Origin: Euptelea pleiosperma
Taxonomy: Eukaryota; Streptophyta; Magnoliopsida; Ranunculales; Eupteleaceae
Length of the DNA: 64,000 nt
Assembly (NCBI GenBank): GCA_035048495.1
Contig: CM068540.1
Span: 5,254,829 to 5,318,828, forward strand
Reading direction: 5' to 3'
The notes beneath the pieces were generated by a model. That model ran no database searches and was not told where the DNA came from. It was given only the letters and a program-made list of their open reading frames with translations. Within the stretch, counting starts at the first letter, position 1. Each line of letters opens with the position of its first letter. Below, piece by piece: positions 21,803-30,659 of this stretch. Both the position numbers and the translations under genes were made by a program.

Positions 21803-24199
21803 TCTTTATATTTTTCACTCTGATCTAATATTTTGATTATCAGGTGGTTGTTATATCTCTTGAACCTGCGGCTGGATCAAATGCGACGAACGTGGTGTTT
21901 GGGGTTGTGCCTTACCCAAAATACTCGATCATATCTTCAGCTAGCAAAAGTGTACTCAGGTCCTCTTTTGTATCATTGGTTATACAGCAATCATCTCTCC
22001 ACTTGACTCCATCCTTGTTTGGTGATGCATTCTCCTTTGAGGTGCTAAAATTCCGGGGAGGAATTACTGTTATCCCTCCACAGCATGCTTTTCTTCTGCA
22101 GAAAGTGCAGATCCTTTTCAACTTCACCTTAAACTTCTCTATTTTTCAACTACAAGAAAATTTCAACGAGTTAAAGAATCAATTGAAGTCGGGGTTGAAT
22201 CTCACTCCATATGAGGTTTGATCATTTTATCCATTTCTTGTCATTTTATTTTATACTTTGTTTGCATTACCATGCTTTTCTCTGGTTTGAATGGCTAAAA
22301 TATTTTTTGATTTGTTCATATCTGGTAGTTCTTTTTTTGTAGACTATCTGATAAGCATGGTAACCCCATACTTGCTATGAATCCTATGCTCCCAATTGGT
22401 CTTTAACTTTTTGGTACTTATTTGGGTTCTCAAATCTCTGAAACATTGAAGGTTTGGTGGTTGGACACCAGAAATATCTTTGGTAAATGGCGATTGTCAC
22501 TGTGGGTGGTTAGATAATAGGAGTTGGGGTGGTTGTGGTGGGGTTGGGGTTGCGGTCATGATACTTTCCATCTTGTTGACCATACACAAATGGTGGGCTG
22601 CTCCTTTTGCCTGCCACACAAACCAATTATCTTCTCGGTAGTTAAGAAAATGTTCATCTTTTTTAGCGTGTGAATTTTAACCACAAAAACTCTGTTATCA
22701 GTGAGTTAGAGAGTTTTTAGTTTACATTTATTATTTGGGTGTTTGATTATCCTAGTACACAGTATCTGATTATTGACACTGTGATGCAGAATTTGTATGT
22801 TAGCTTGACGAATTTGTACGGGTCAACAGTGACTTCGCCTACTACCGTTCAGGCATCTGTCCTGCTCACGATAGGGAATTCTCCTCCCCCGCTGCCAAGG
22901 TTGAAGCAGTTGGCTCAAACCATCACAGGTTCTCCTGCGAAAAACCTTGGCCTCAATAACACAGTATTTGGTAGAGTTAAGCAGGTTCGGCTCTCATCTG
23001 TTCTGCAACACTCCCTCAATACTGGTGGCAGTAGTGGCACATCTTGGTCACCTAGTCCAGCTCCTCTTCCTTATCCAAACCACGGACATCACCACCACCA
23101 CCACCACCACTATCGGCGCCATCCTCAGCAGCATCACCATGATTTCCAGCAGGTTCCTTCATCTGCACCTACACCTGCACCTGCACCTGTGCCTGTGAAA
23201 AGCTACCAGGCAAAGCCTCCCTCTGGTTGCCGAATTGGATCTACGAGGAAGGCCAAGAGACGAACTCATTTAGTCCCTGCTGCTGCACCTGTGATTTCTC
23301 CACGCCATTCTCCTGTCTCAACACTTCCACATGTGGACCCACCTGCTCCGGCCTCACATCCGCTTCCTGCATCTTCTCCTATACCAGCCGTGGCTTTTGC
23401 TCACGCTCAGCCTCCTAGTGAGGGCATACCAAATGTAGGGCCTCTCGATGTAGCGCCATCGGTTTCACCATTGCCATCTTCATGTGAGTTTTCTTTTTCA
23501 TCATTTAAATTTAGTGCATACTTTTAATTTTTTGATTCAGTTGGCATAAACTTAGAGCAATTTGGTTGATTGATTTATATGTTGTGATAATGGTTTTCTC
23601 CTCTCCTTTCTGAATGTCACTGTATGCAAACCTTTTTCTTCTTTATCTTATTCTGTTTGTGCAAGTGTAAGATTGCCTATTGATTGTGGAAGCCGTGTGT
23701 TTGTTTGGTTTGTTTCTTCATAAAACACTTTTTTTGTAAGCTGGGCCCTCATGGTTGTGGTGCAGTATGTCGACCAATTGAGCATGAGATCATAGGCCAT
23801 GGTTTAATAGGTTTAGTGTGCTTTTATTTTTTTGCTTTGTTGTTCGTTTAAGTGGTGTATAGTGCAAGTGTACAACCCTTTCACGTGTCCTTGTGGCTTG
23901 AAAACAAAATAAACTTGCTTCTTGTGCATTATATTAAGGTGATGTCACTAGACTTAGTATAACATATATTAATTTTGGCAGCATGTTATTTAGCGTTTGA
24001 TCCTGCCAAACGAAGGCTGAGATATAAAACCACCGCATCCTTGCTCCTCCTCTCTGTTTCTCCAATGTGAATAAATCCAAGGTCTACAAACATTGCTTCT
24101 GATACCCAATTTGCTGTTCTTGCAGCTTCTGCAGGTCTTCTTCCTCCTGTTCACTGGTCATTTGCACTGCTTCTACCTATGGTAATATATTTATTATGA
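14125..24199 (+). CDS. DUF7036-type single-pass membrane protein, His/Pro-rich tail
   Basis: Five coding exons give 493 residues in one continuous frame: 14125-14353, 21643-21755, 21844-22215, 22790-23483 and 24126-24199, all with GT-AG junctions. A short cytoplasmic N-terminus is followed by one hydrophobic segment (residues about 39-60, VIALVFGAAVFLSAIF). The conserved core follows: HNIVASF, the EEIGVPNST region, SLFGDAFSFEVLKFRGGITV and QILFNFTLNFSIFQL. After NTVFGRVKQVRLSSVLQHSL come a run of eight His (about 338-345) and a Pro/Ala-rich stretch. The last exon gives a hydrophobic tail (WSFALLLPMVIYLL), which could be a GPI-attachment signal. Plant homologues share this layout and are annotated as DUF7036 or hydroxyproline-rich proteins with no known activity. 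The start at 14125 was chosen because it begins the conserved frame. A signal-anchor topology with an extracytoplasmic core is inference. Intron 1 is 7.3 kb and full of transposon remnants. Confidence 0.88.
14820..14993 (-). repeat. Dispersed repeat related to 20413-20660
   Basis: On the minus strand this reads 'agccatatcttctactgaag', 'catgtgtcttcaatattttc' and so on, closely matching the plus-strand sequence at 20451-20510 and 20557-20630. It also contains 'ccccaaatagttggaataag', a phrase I recall from dispersed plant retroelement tails. Class not determined. Confidence 0.5.
16436..16806 (-). repeat. Possible minus-strand LTR remnant
   Basis: The minus strand reads as short A-rich low-complexity leader sequence ('aaactcaaactcaaactc' then 'acagaacaagaagaagtaga') resembling the right part of plant copia LTRs. 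No paired copy or target-site duplication was found. This is a weak call. Confidence 0.2.
17098..17212. mobile_element. Small MITE with GTTACCCGGATAC ends
   Basis: The left end reads taacccggatac and the right end is its complement, gtatccgggtaac. The interior is made of repeated 'cgtatcc' and 'gtgtcgg' phrases. It is about 115 bp and related to the element at 19458-19591. Confidence 0.65.
17383..17765 (+). mobile_element. LINE-like 3' end with A-tail
   Basis: The T-rich tail region 'ttttgccttttaatgaattc' followed by 'tacttataaaaaaaa' resembles the 3' ends of plant L1-type LINEs. The preceding 200 bases encode only a broken C-terminal remnant. An imperfect direct repeat ('gttggtctt...gag.gtg.aa.accatgaggat') flanks it at 17396-17435 and 17844-17880, but is too diverged to call a target-site duplication. 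Confidence 0.4.
19170..20250 (+). repeat. Tandem duplication of about 0.5 kb
   Basis: Copy A (about 19170-19735) and copy B (about 19780-20245) share many phrases in the same order: 'ttagctataaata', 'gtaagcttctt.tgtgagcca', 'gatgtgaatgcatgtgcatg', 'aaaaggaggcctttgccct' and 'atcacat.aatgtgatt'. Copy A additionally carries a 130-bp MITE that is absent from copy B. Confidence 0.85.
19458..19591. mobile_element. Small MITE inserted in one tandem copy
   Basis: Left end GTAGAACTCTGTTACC and right end (complement) GTAAACTTTGTTACC form imperfect inverted termini. The corresponding place in copy B near 20094 reads straight through (gcatagcagtgc), giving an empty-site comparison. Same family as 17098-17212, judged by the shared 'gttacccgg' ends and 'gtgtccgacacggg' interior. 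Confidence 0.7.
20451..20665 (+). repeat. Tandem duplication of about 106 bp
   Basis: 'tctatctagagctatatctt' through 'cctcttgctctt' occurs at about 20451-20545 and again at about 20557-20660 with a few substitutions. A related minus-strand copy lies at 14820-14993. Confidence 0.8.
21070..21350 (+). repeat. Tandem duplication of about 165 bp
   Basis: 'tgacaccaacaaatg', 'tccatgtctagttttattt', 'gacacccttttgctac' and 'taccatcaagaggtgtgga' recur in the same order at about 21087 and 21238. Divergence is about 15 percent by eye. Confidence 0.75.
21764..21796 (+). repeat. CT microsatellite in intron 2
   Basis: A run of about sixteen TC dinucleotides lies just after the exon 2 donor of the DUF7036-type gene and before a T-rich acceptor. 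It is likely polymorphic. Confidence 0.9.
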
Positions 24200-25245
24200 C
24201 AGATAAAGGGAAAAGAGTTATTTTTTCTAGTTGGCCTCTCCAGTTTCTAACAGATCGTCAGTTTCGGATGTTTCAAATGAAATACTGGAGGAGCTTTGTT
24301 AGTGGGAGCAGCGCAAAGGGCGTGCCTCACATCTGAGTGGGTATATTTTGTTGTGCGTGTAAATATTGATTATAATTCAGTCGGCAGATGTGTTTTCAGG
24401 TCAAAGCCACAGAGGTGGCAGGCCCTTGAGAACATGTATCACTGCTGTTGCTATGTACGATTTTCTTGTCTTCTGCAGAAATTTAAGGAAAAAAAATGAG
24501 CTTTGCCACGACGAACAGATCTCATTGCCATTTGTTTCTCCTCTCACAAGTCCATGCAGGTCCATCCTGCATGGACTTAAAACTTCAGGCAGCTGTTTTC
24601 CTTAGGCAGTTCAGCTAGGATTCACTGAACGTCATTATGTTCTTGTGCTGGCAAAGAGGCTTTACACCAGCTCACACCGTGTCGGTAATCCCCTCCTTGA
24701 TCTCTGTCAAACTTGGCCTGATCAGATAATCATAACCATTTGATCAATCACATTGTTTTGGATGGTTAGGATTATGGCTGATGGCTTAAATAAATTTCAC
24801 ATATTTGATCAATCTAGAAATATGGGCAAGGCATGAATATATACTTACACCGATGCAAATTATGCACCTGTTAATCTTGTGTTCATATGCTTATGTATAT
24901 AATCCTTATGAATGTTCTACTTCTTCTGATCAGGATAGACATTTTGATCTGTGAAAAGCCCAGTGTAAGAAAATTCCGATCATGCAGACTTATTTTGTGC
25001 ACTGTCTGCAGAAAACCTTTTTCCTATAGCATGTAGTTACAGAAAAAAACTGGAATGCTAACCATTAGCTACTAACCATTAACCCCATGCCTGCCAAAAA
25101 AAAAGGGTATATATTAGTGTCGTTCCAAGGATGATGGTACAATGTGTCGTCGGTATATTAAAATCATTGGATATTCTTTGAAATTATTGTTGTGGTCTTT
25201 GGGATTTGTGTAGTAGGAATCTCAATGACCACCAGTAGTTTGGAA
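24200..25245 (+). other. Probable 3' untranslated region and spacer
   Basis: Sequence after the DUF7036-type stop codon. No further coding exon is recognisable. Frames at 24296-24605 overlap each other and match nothing. The polyadenylation site is not clear. Confidence 0.4.
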
Positions 25246-25248
25246 CAT

Positions 25249-25480
25249 GGTTTAAAAAACGGCCGTTATAATGGATTTGGACCTCCCCCGTTACGTTATG
25301 TACTGTTAAAATGCCTAGAAAATATCTGTTATTTTCTGGAAACATTTGTTAAAAAAGGCCGTTATTTCCGTTATTTTCTGTTTGTGAAAATTTGAAATTC
25401 AAATTTCGAATTTCTTTGATAGTGATTTTAAATTTGGAAAATTTTCCCCAAAAAATGAGATTTTCACATCCAAGCCTTGG
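25249..25480 (+). mobile_element. Truncated GGTTTAAAA/CCGTTATAACGG element
   Basis: It starts GGTTTAAAAAACGGCCGTTA and continues with the family phrase 'cggacctcccccgttacg' and several 'gttattt' units. The right terminus (TTTTAAACC) is missing, so it is a 5' fragment. Full-length relatives are at 27257-27604 and 29273-29712. Confidence 0.65.
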
Positions 25481-25592
25481 ATTCATTACCTTTCAACGTA
25501 GGGTGAGAATTCATTTCCATGAAAATCCACCCTTATTTCCTGACATAAATGAAAGTTGCATATTTTCTCGGGTGCAATCGAACAGCCTTATC

Positions 25593-26161
25593 GGGGGGAG
25601 GGCCGCACAGAGCAAACAAAACGGCCTTGCTCAATGTTCCCCACGTCAGCCAAAATGCAAAACTACCAATGCAACTGCAACCCATATTTGTCTGTTTTAA
25701 TTTTTTCCTTTGGGTCGGGCAACAGGGACCGGTCTTTTTTGATCGACTCCTGTTAAAGGACACAATATGAGCCATGTGGCACATTCTTAGAGGACCTACA
25801 AACCACAAATCAGCTTGATTAGTGATTTCAAACCTTTGGATCTTTGTACCTCAAATACTGCTCAAATTCTCACAGTTGAGATCAACCGATGAAAATAAGT
25901 TACAATCCAATGCCTAGAAATCAGTAATCAGGCTGATTTTTGGTTTGTAGGTCAACCTAGGGATTGGACAAACATTCATATGGTCAAAATCCTCTAAGAG
26001 TGTTCCACGTGGCTCATATTGTGTCCTGTAACGGGAGCCGGTCAAAATAGTCCATGCCTGGAGCCCGACCCTTTTTCCTTTTTGCTTTTTGGCTTATGTG
26101 GGGAACATTGAGCAGGGCCGTTTGTTTGCTCTGGACGGCCCTGGTGCATGGAAGTCTCTCC
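25593..26161. mobile_element. Foldback (Mutator-like) non-autonomous element
   Basis: The 10-bp repeat CAGCCTTATC flanks the element exactly (25583-25592 and 26162-26171). The two halves are complementary for much of their length: 'agagcaaacaaaacggcc', 'tgctcaatgttccccac', 'ggacacaatatgagcc' and 'aaatcagc.tgattagtga' on the left each have their complement on the right. The centre carries the G-box family's arms (CCACGTGG at about 26008). No coding content. Long inverted arms and a 9-10-bp duplication are typical of Mutator-like foldbacks. Confidence 0.75.
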
Positions 26162-26629
26162 CAGCCTTATCAGATGTATTTTTCGAAGAAAATATTTCAT
26201 GAGATGATTTTCTATAGAATCAAACAAGCCCTTAGGCTCTATATGGAAATGTGATAAAACTTTTTCTGTATCAGGTGGTGAAACACGTGCAGCTCTATGA
26301 GCTACCACCACAATGCCACGTGTAAGAAAACCTATAGTTCTTGAATCCTTCATGGACCATCCAAGAAACCCGTGTCCGTCTTTATTATGTGTATATGGAC
26401 GAACACGTAGGCATCCTTGACAGCAACGTTGGAAAATATCAGGCGATCTTTTACATGGAAAAAAAAAGGGCATCATTAGACTTGCGTCTCTTTTTGGAGG
26501 TCCAAACAAAACGTCATGGGGTGGGTCCAACACTTTTTATTTCTTTGTCTTTTGCTGACCCTAAAAGCTCCAACACTCCAAAGAGTACAAATGAGAAACG
26601 GGAACTTGGGAAAATTTTCTCTCCTAGCT

Positions 26630-26985
26630 TCGGCCTTGAGCAGTGGTTGTCTCCCCACTTATACCCCTCTTATAGGCTTCAGTAAAGAAGGGCCGAGATC
26701 TTATCCCAACTGGACGATGGATCTCAGCCATTCACACCCAATTTTGACAAATGCTTTGTTGGGGTGCCATTGAAACTTTCGAATCTTTGCTGTATGCTGA
26801 ATTGCTAACTACGAGGTGGACTTGCACACCAAAAATCATCTTAAAATTCATGAGAAATCACCAATCAACTTGATTTTTTTTTTGTAGTGTACATCCAGTC
26901 GTCCACCAAGGAATGGCCAAATACTGCACACGGTTGATTGGCCTAAGGAGTGTGCCACATGGCATATTTTTATATTCTTTGTCAC
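26630..26985. repeat. Single unit of the 165-bp repeat plus a foldback fragment
   Basis: 26640-26775 matches the units at 45.7-46.8 kb (cccc.cttatacccctctta, 'ccgagatcttatccc', 'ggatctcagcca.tcacac', 'aatgctttgttggggtgcc'). 26800-26985 holds one more degraded foldback arm pair ('accaaaaatcat' versus 'ttgtagtgtacatcca', ending 'gtgtgccacatggca'). Confidence 0.65.
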
Positions 26986-27159
26986 GTGGTGGAGCGCTAT
27001 TGGGCTAAACCTTTGTCACATAAGAAGAGGTGAAGTGGTGGAACACGTGGAGCTCGATAAGCTGCCACCCCCAAGGTTGGAAAATATCATGTGTGCTTTT
27101 ACTTGAAAATATCAAATGAGAGTCATGAGACGCGGGTCTCTTTTTGTGCCTCTTTGTTT

Positions 27160-27770
27160 GTTGGGTATTTTAGAAACACCCCTTGAAATTGAAATGTGTA
27201 ACACCCCCTATAATTTCAAACTTTAGGATTACCCACCTTGACCTAGTTTAACCCATGGTTTAAAAAAAGGCTGTTATAACGAAAATAACGGCCATTATAA
27301 CGGATTCGGACCTCCCCCGTTACGCTATGTACCGTTAAAAAACAACGGCCATTATTTTCTGTACAACGACAGTTATTTTCTAGAAAATTTTGTGAAAAAA
27401 GAGCGATTATTTCCATTATTTCTTTTTTTGATTTTTTTAGTTATTTTTTGTTTCTGAAATTTTGAAATTTGAATTTTAGCGCCATTTTTCCCATTTTTCC
27501 ATTATTTTCTATTTTTGCCCCTGAGCGTTACAATGCGTTATAACGGACAGAAAAACGGTAAAGACCTCAGTCTGTTATTCCGTTATAACGGCCCCTTTTA
27601 AACCTTGATTTAACCATCATTAATGCACCTATGAAAGAAACATTATATTACAAATACAACAATTGTTAAACTGGGTCAAGTGGAAATCCTATAGTTTGAA
27701 AGTATAAGGGTGTATTACTAATTACTGTCAAATTTTAGGGGGTGTTACTAAACTACCCTTGTTTGTTTCC
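27160..27770. repeat. Inverted-repeat element interrupted by a second element
   Basis: The outer arms 'gaaacaccccttgaaattga' and 'tttcaaactttaggatta' (27168-27235) pair with 'ctatagtttgaaagtataag' and 'tcaaattttagggggtgtta' (27690-27755). The element at 27257-27604 lies between them, so the outer element was present first. Confidence 0.6.
27257..27604. mobile_element. Full-length GGTTTAAAA...TTTTAAACC element
   Basis: Termini are GGTTTAAAAA and TTTTAAACC, with subterminal 'ggccgttataacgg' on both sides. The interior is built from many copies of GTTATTTTC, CGTTATAACG and their complements. The 7-mer TTTAACC lies three to four bases outside each end (27247-27253 and 27609-27615), a possible but not exact target duplication. 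About 350 bp with no coding content. The superfamily (hAT-like or Mutator-like) is undecided. Confidence 0.7.
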
Positions 27771-28139
27771 GGAGTCAAAAGAGAAATCCCTGCGATTTGG
27801 ATGTAGAGCAGTTTTCCTTGTATGTGACAAACCAAGTACCGCCACATGACAAGTGGGAAGATATCATTGGCAGCAATCATTTTTGTCACTTGTATTATTG
27901 ACCCATCTCAATAACTAATGTCTGTACACTTGACAAGTACCCCTTACAAGTTGTTTTAAAATGGGAAATTTTTGACATACCCTCAATCTTATTTTAAAAT
28001 TAGACATACCCCCACAATTTGAAAAAGTTGAGGTACCCTTGTGACTCAGTCCACCATATATTGACTGATGTTGACCTGAATTGACTAATAACTTTTTTTA
28101 AAGGACATAAATGCCCCTTTCTTCAATCTTTAGACGTGG

Positions 28140-28815
28140 GTTTGATGTATTTTTAGGGCCTAGTTACCTTACAGATATTTGGTCCACCTCTTGATGAATC
28201 TACAGATAAAAAAATCAATATAATTAGTGATTTATAGCCGTTGGATTTAGCATTTTAATAACATGGCTTTTAAACATTGAATTTGAGCCTTTTTTGGATG
28301 CTAAAATGTAACTGTTATAAATCACCGATCAAGCTGATCTTTGGTATGTAGGTCCACCAGAAGGTGGTCCAAACACCCATAAGGTTATTAGGCCCTAAAG
28401 TAAGCCCCAAATGGCATCTTTTGGAGGGGTACTTCAAATTTTGAAGTCCCCTTGGCCATCAAACATCTCTTTTGGCCACCCCTTAGTAGAACCAGTGTTT
28501 GATGGCTTCCTGGGGACTTCAAAGTCCCCCCTCCAAAACTCCACACGGAGTACTCTTTAGGATCCACTTACCTTATGGATATTTGGTCCATCTCTTGACG
28601 AATCTACAGATCAAAAATCAGTATAATTAGTGATTTATAGCCGTTGGATTTAGTATTTTAATAACGTGGTTTTTGACCTTTGAATTTGAGGCTTTTTTCA
28701 GTGATTTAGAACCTTTGGTGCGTAGGTTCGACCAAGAGGTGGTCCAAAGTACTCCAAACATCCATAAGGTCAGTAGGCCCTAAACTAAGCTCCAAATGGC
28801 ATTTTTGGGAATATT
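28140..28815. repeat. Two related foldbacks flanking a hairpin
   Basis: Units at about 28155-28413 and 28562-28800 share 'ttggtccacctcttga', 'gtgatttatagccgttggat' and 'aggccctaaa.taag'. Between them, 28428-28545 is itself an inverted repeat ('ggaggggtacttcaaa', 'gaagtccccttggccatcaa' against 'gtttgatggcttcctgggg', 'caaagtccccctccaaa'). Confidence 0.65.
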
Positions 28816-28835
28816 CTCTCCCTTGGTAGATATTC

Positions 28836-29835
28836 ATAAAAGGGTCGGCGATGTAACAAGCTGTAGCTCACGCTCACCATTTTTGTTACTCACTGAGAAA
28901 TTTTTTGAAGCATCGGATCATGCAAAATGATTGCATGCCACATATACACCACTGGTTACCTTTTAAAAAACTTTTTAAAACCGAACTCTAAACCATGGGT
29001 ATATGTGGAATGCGATCATTGGGCAGATGATCAAAAATTCCTCCCGCTTCAAAATTTTTCTCCTCACTGCTGCCATCTGGGCCCACTGACCGCATTGATG
29101 TTTAGCCCACCCTTTGGTAGCCATTCATACAAAAGTAACAAAAAATAGCTTGTTTTATCATTTTTAGCCGTTGGTTTAATTACTCAAAAAAGGGTTGAAT
29201 CCACCTTAAGAAGTGCTAAAATCTGATGGCTAGATATTACCAATTATGGTGAATTTGGGTGTGTATATCCATGGTTTAAAAACGGCCGTTATAAGGAAAG
29301 TAACGGACCATTGTTTTCTGAATACGACCTTATTTCTGTTATGTTTTGTTAATTTTTTTTTTATTTTTGAAAATTTGAATTTCAAATTTTGAATTCAAGC
29401 ACCATTTTTTCTTTTATTTTCTCATTATTTTTTGTTTTGGCCACTGAGCGTTGCAAAAAATGGCTGTTATTTCCGTTAAATTTCTGTTATTTCTCGTTCA
29501 TTTTTTATTTTTTCATTTTTTCATTTTTGAAAATTTGAATTTCAATGCTGTTTTTTCCATTTTTTCTCCGTTAAATCCGTTAAAATCCATTAAATTCCGT
29601 TAATTTCCATTTTTGTCCCTTGTCCATTACAATTCATTTTAATGGCCGTTTTGATGGTTTTAACGGTAACGCCCCCAGTCACTCATACCGTTAAAACGGC
29701 CTCTTTTAAACCTTGGGCTAAAACCAAATTTCAATACGGTTAGTGGGCCCCGATGGCAGTGGTGAGTAACAAAAAATGGTGCTAGCATACGCAAAAAGCG
29801 TGAGCTATAATTGTTACATCGCGACCCTTCGTAAA
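28836..29835. mobile_element. One-kilobase foldback element with a nested MITE
   Basis: The left arm 'aaagggtcggcgatgtaac' and 'agctcacgctcacca' (28838-28885) pairs with the right arm's 'gcgtgagctataattgttac' and 'atcgcgacccttcgt' (29798-29832). Inner arms ('tgctgccatctgggcccact' and its complement near 29735-29760) also pair. A full GGTTTAAAA element (29273-29712) sits inside, so its insertion came later. Confidence 0.7.
29273..29712. mobile_element. Second full-length GGTTTAAAA element
   Basis: Begins GGTTTAAAAACGGCCGTTAT and ends CGGCCTCTTTTAAACC. The interior is rich in TTTCCGTTA and CCGTTAAAA units. Same family as 27257-27604 but about 90 bp longer. I see no target duplication. Confidence 0.7.
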
Positions 29836-29885
29836 AAAATCAGCTTGTTTGAAGATTTCTAGCCATTCATATTGAGTAAAACTTG

Positions 29886-30130
29886 GCTGATCGCTGACCG
29901 CCCACAATATGAGCCACGTGGCATGGAATGTGAACATCCCCTATTCTTATGGATGTTTGACCACTCACTAGTTTGACCTACAAACCAAAAATCAGCCTGA
30001 TTACTGATTTAGATCTTTGGATCCTCGTACCCCAAATAATGGTCAATAATACTCAAATTCCGACTGTTGGAATCAGAATCCTCTAAAAAATATACCACGT
30101 GGCTCATATTGTGGGCGGTCATCGGATTCG
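29886..30130. repeat. G-box foldback copy immediately upstream of DPE2
   Basis: Arms 'gaccgcccacaatatgagcc' (29897-29916) and the complementary 'ctcatattgtgggcggtc' (30103-30120) enclose a shortened interior. CCACGTGG occurs at 29914-29921 and 30095-30102. The right arm ends roughly 50-100 bases before the probable transcription start of DPE2. Confidence 0.8.
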
Positions 30131-30659
30131 CTGACCGTCGACGGTCCGCGAAGTTTTACTCCTGGACTGACGTAGAAAACAAAACAAAAACTCTCTCCCA
30201 ACTGTCCTCACTCTCGTGAGACGCGCGTTCAATTTCAATTTCCCGTGTAATAAAAAAATCAATCCAGAGAAGCTCTCTTCCATCCAATCTAAAAAACTCC
30301 AACGAGAATGTGATCACCGTTTCTCGAATCTCGACTTGTCTTTGTTTCTTCGCTCCCAACAAAACCCCACCTCCAGATTCTTCTGTTTCTTCTCAAGAAC
30401 CGACGTTTCTGCACAAACCAAATATCTATTTCATGATTTCATCTGGGTTTTTGTATATTTCAATTGGGTTTCAGTAGATTTCATCTGGGTCGACCTTATT
30501 TTCTCAAGAACCTGCTGTATTCTCGCTTGTTTTTTTTTTTTCTTCTAAAACTCATCTTTGATTGGTTTCTGATTTTAAATCGATAGATTTCAATCTCTCC
30601 TCCTAGATTTCAATTCGGTTTCGCTAGATTTCATCTGGGTCTGCTTCATTTCTTCCAAA
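30131..30659 (+). promoter_or_regulatory. DPE2 promoter edge and 5' leader with short upstream frames
   Basis: A CT-rich patch at about 30190-30215 may mark the start site. In the leader, ATG at 30308 is followed directly by TGA, a minimal start-stop frame. A second ATG at 30433 opens 14 codons ending at 30477. The phrase 'tagatttcatctgggtc' occurs twice (about 30475 and 30624). No TATA box is clear. Confidence 0.5.

Noticed and set aside
22947..23198. Overlapping frame in the His-rich exon as a second protein
   Set aside because: It arises from low-complexity CAC/CCT repeats in another frame of a conserved coding exon.
25392..26685. Small proteins across the foldback cluster
   Set aside because: The frames lie within inverted repeats, mirror each other on opposite strands and reflect repeat sequence.
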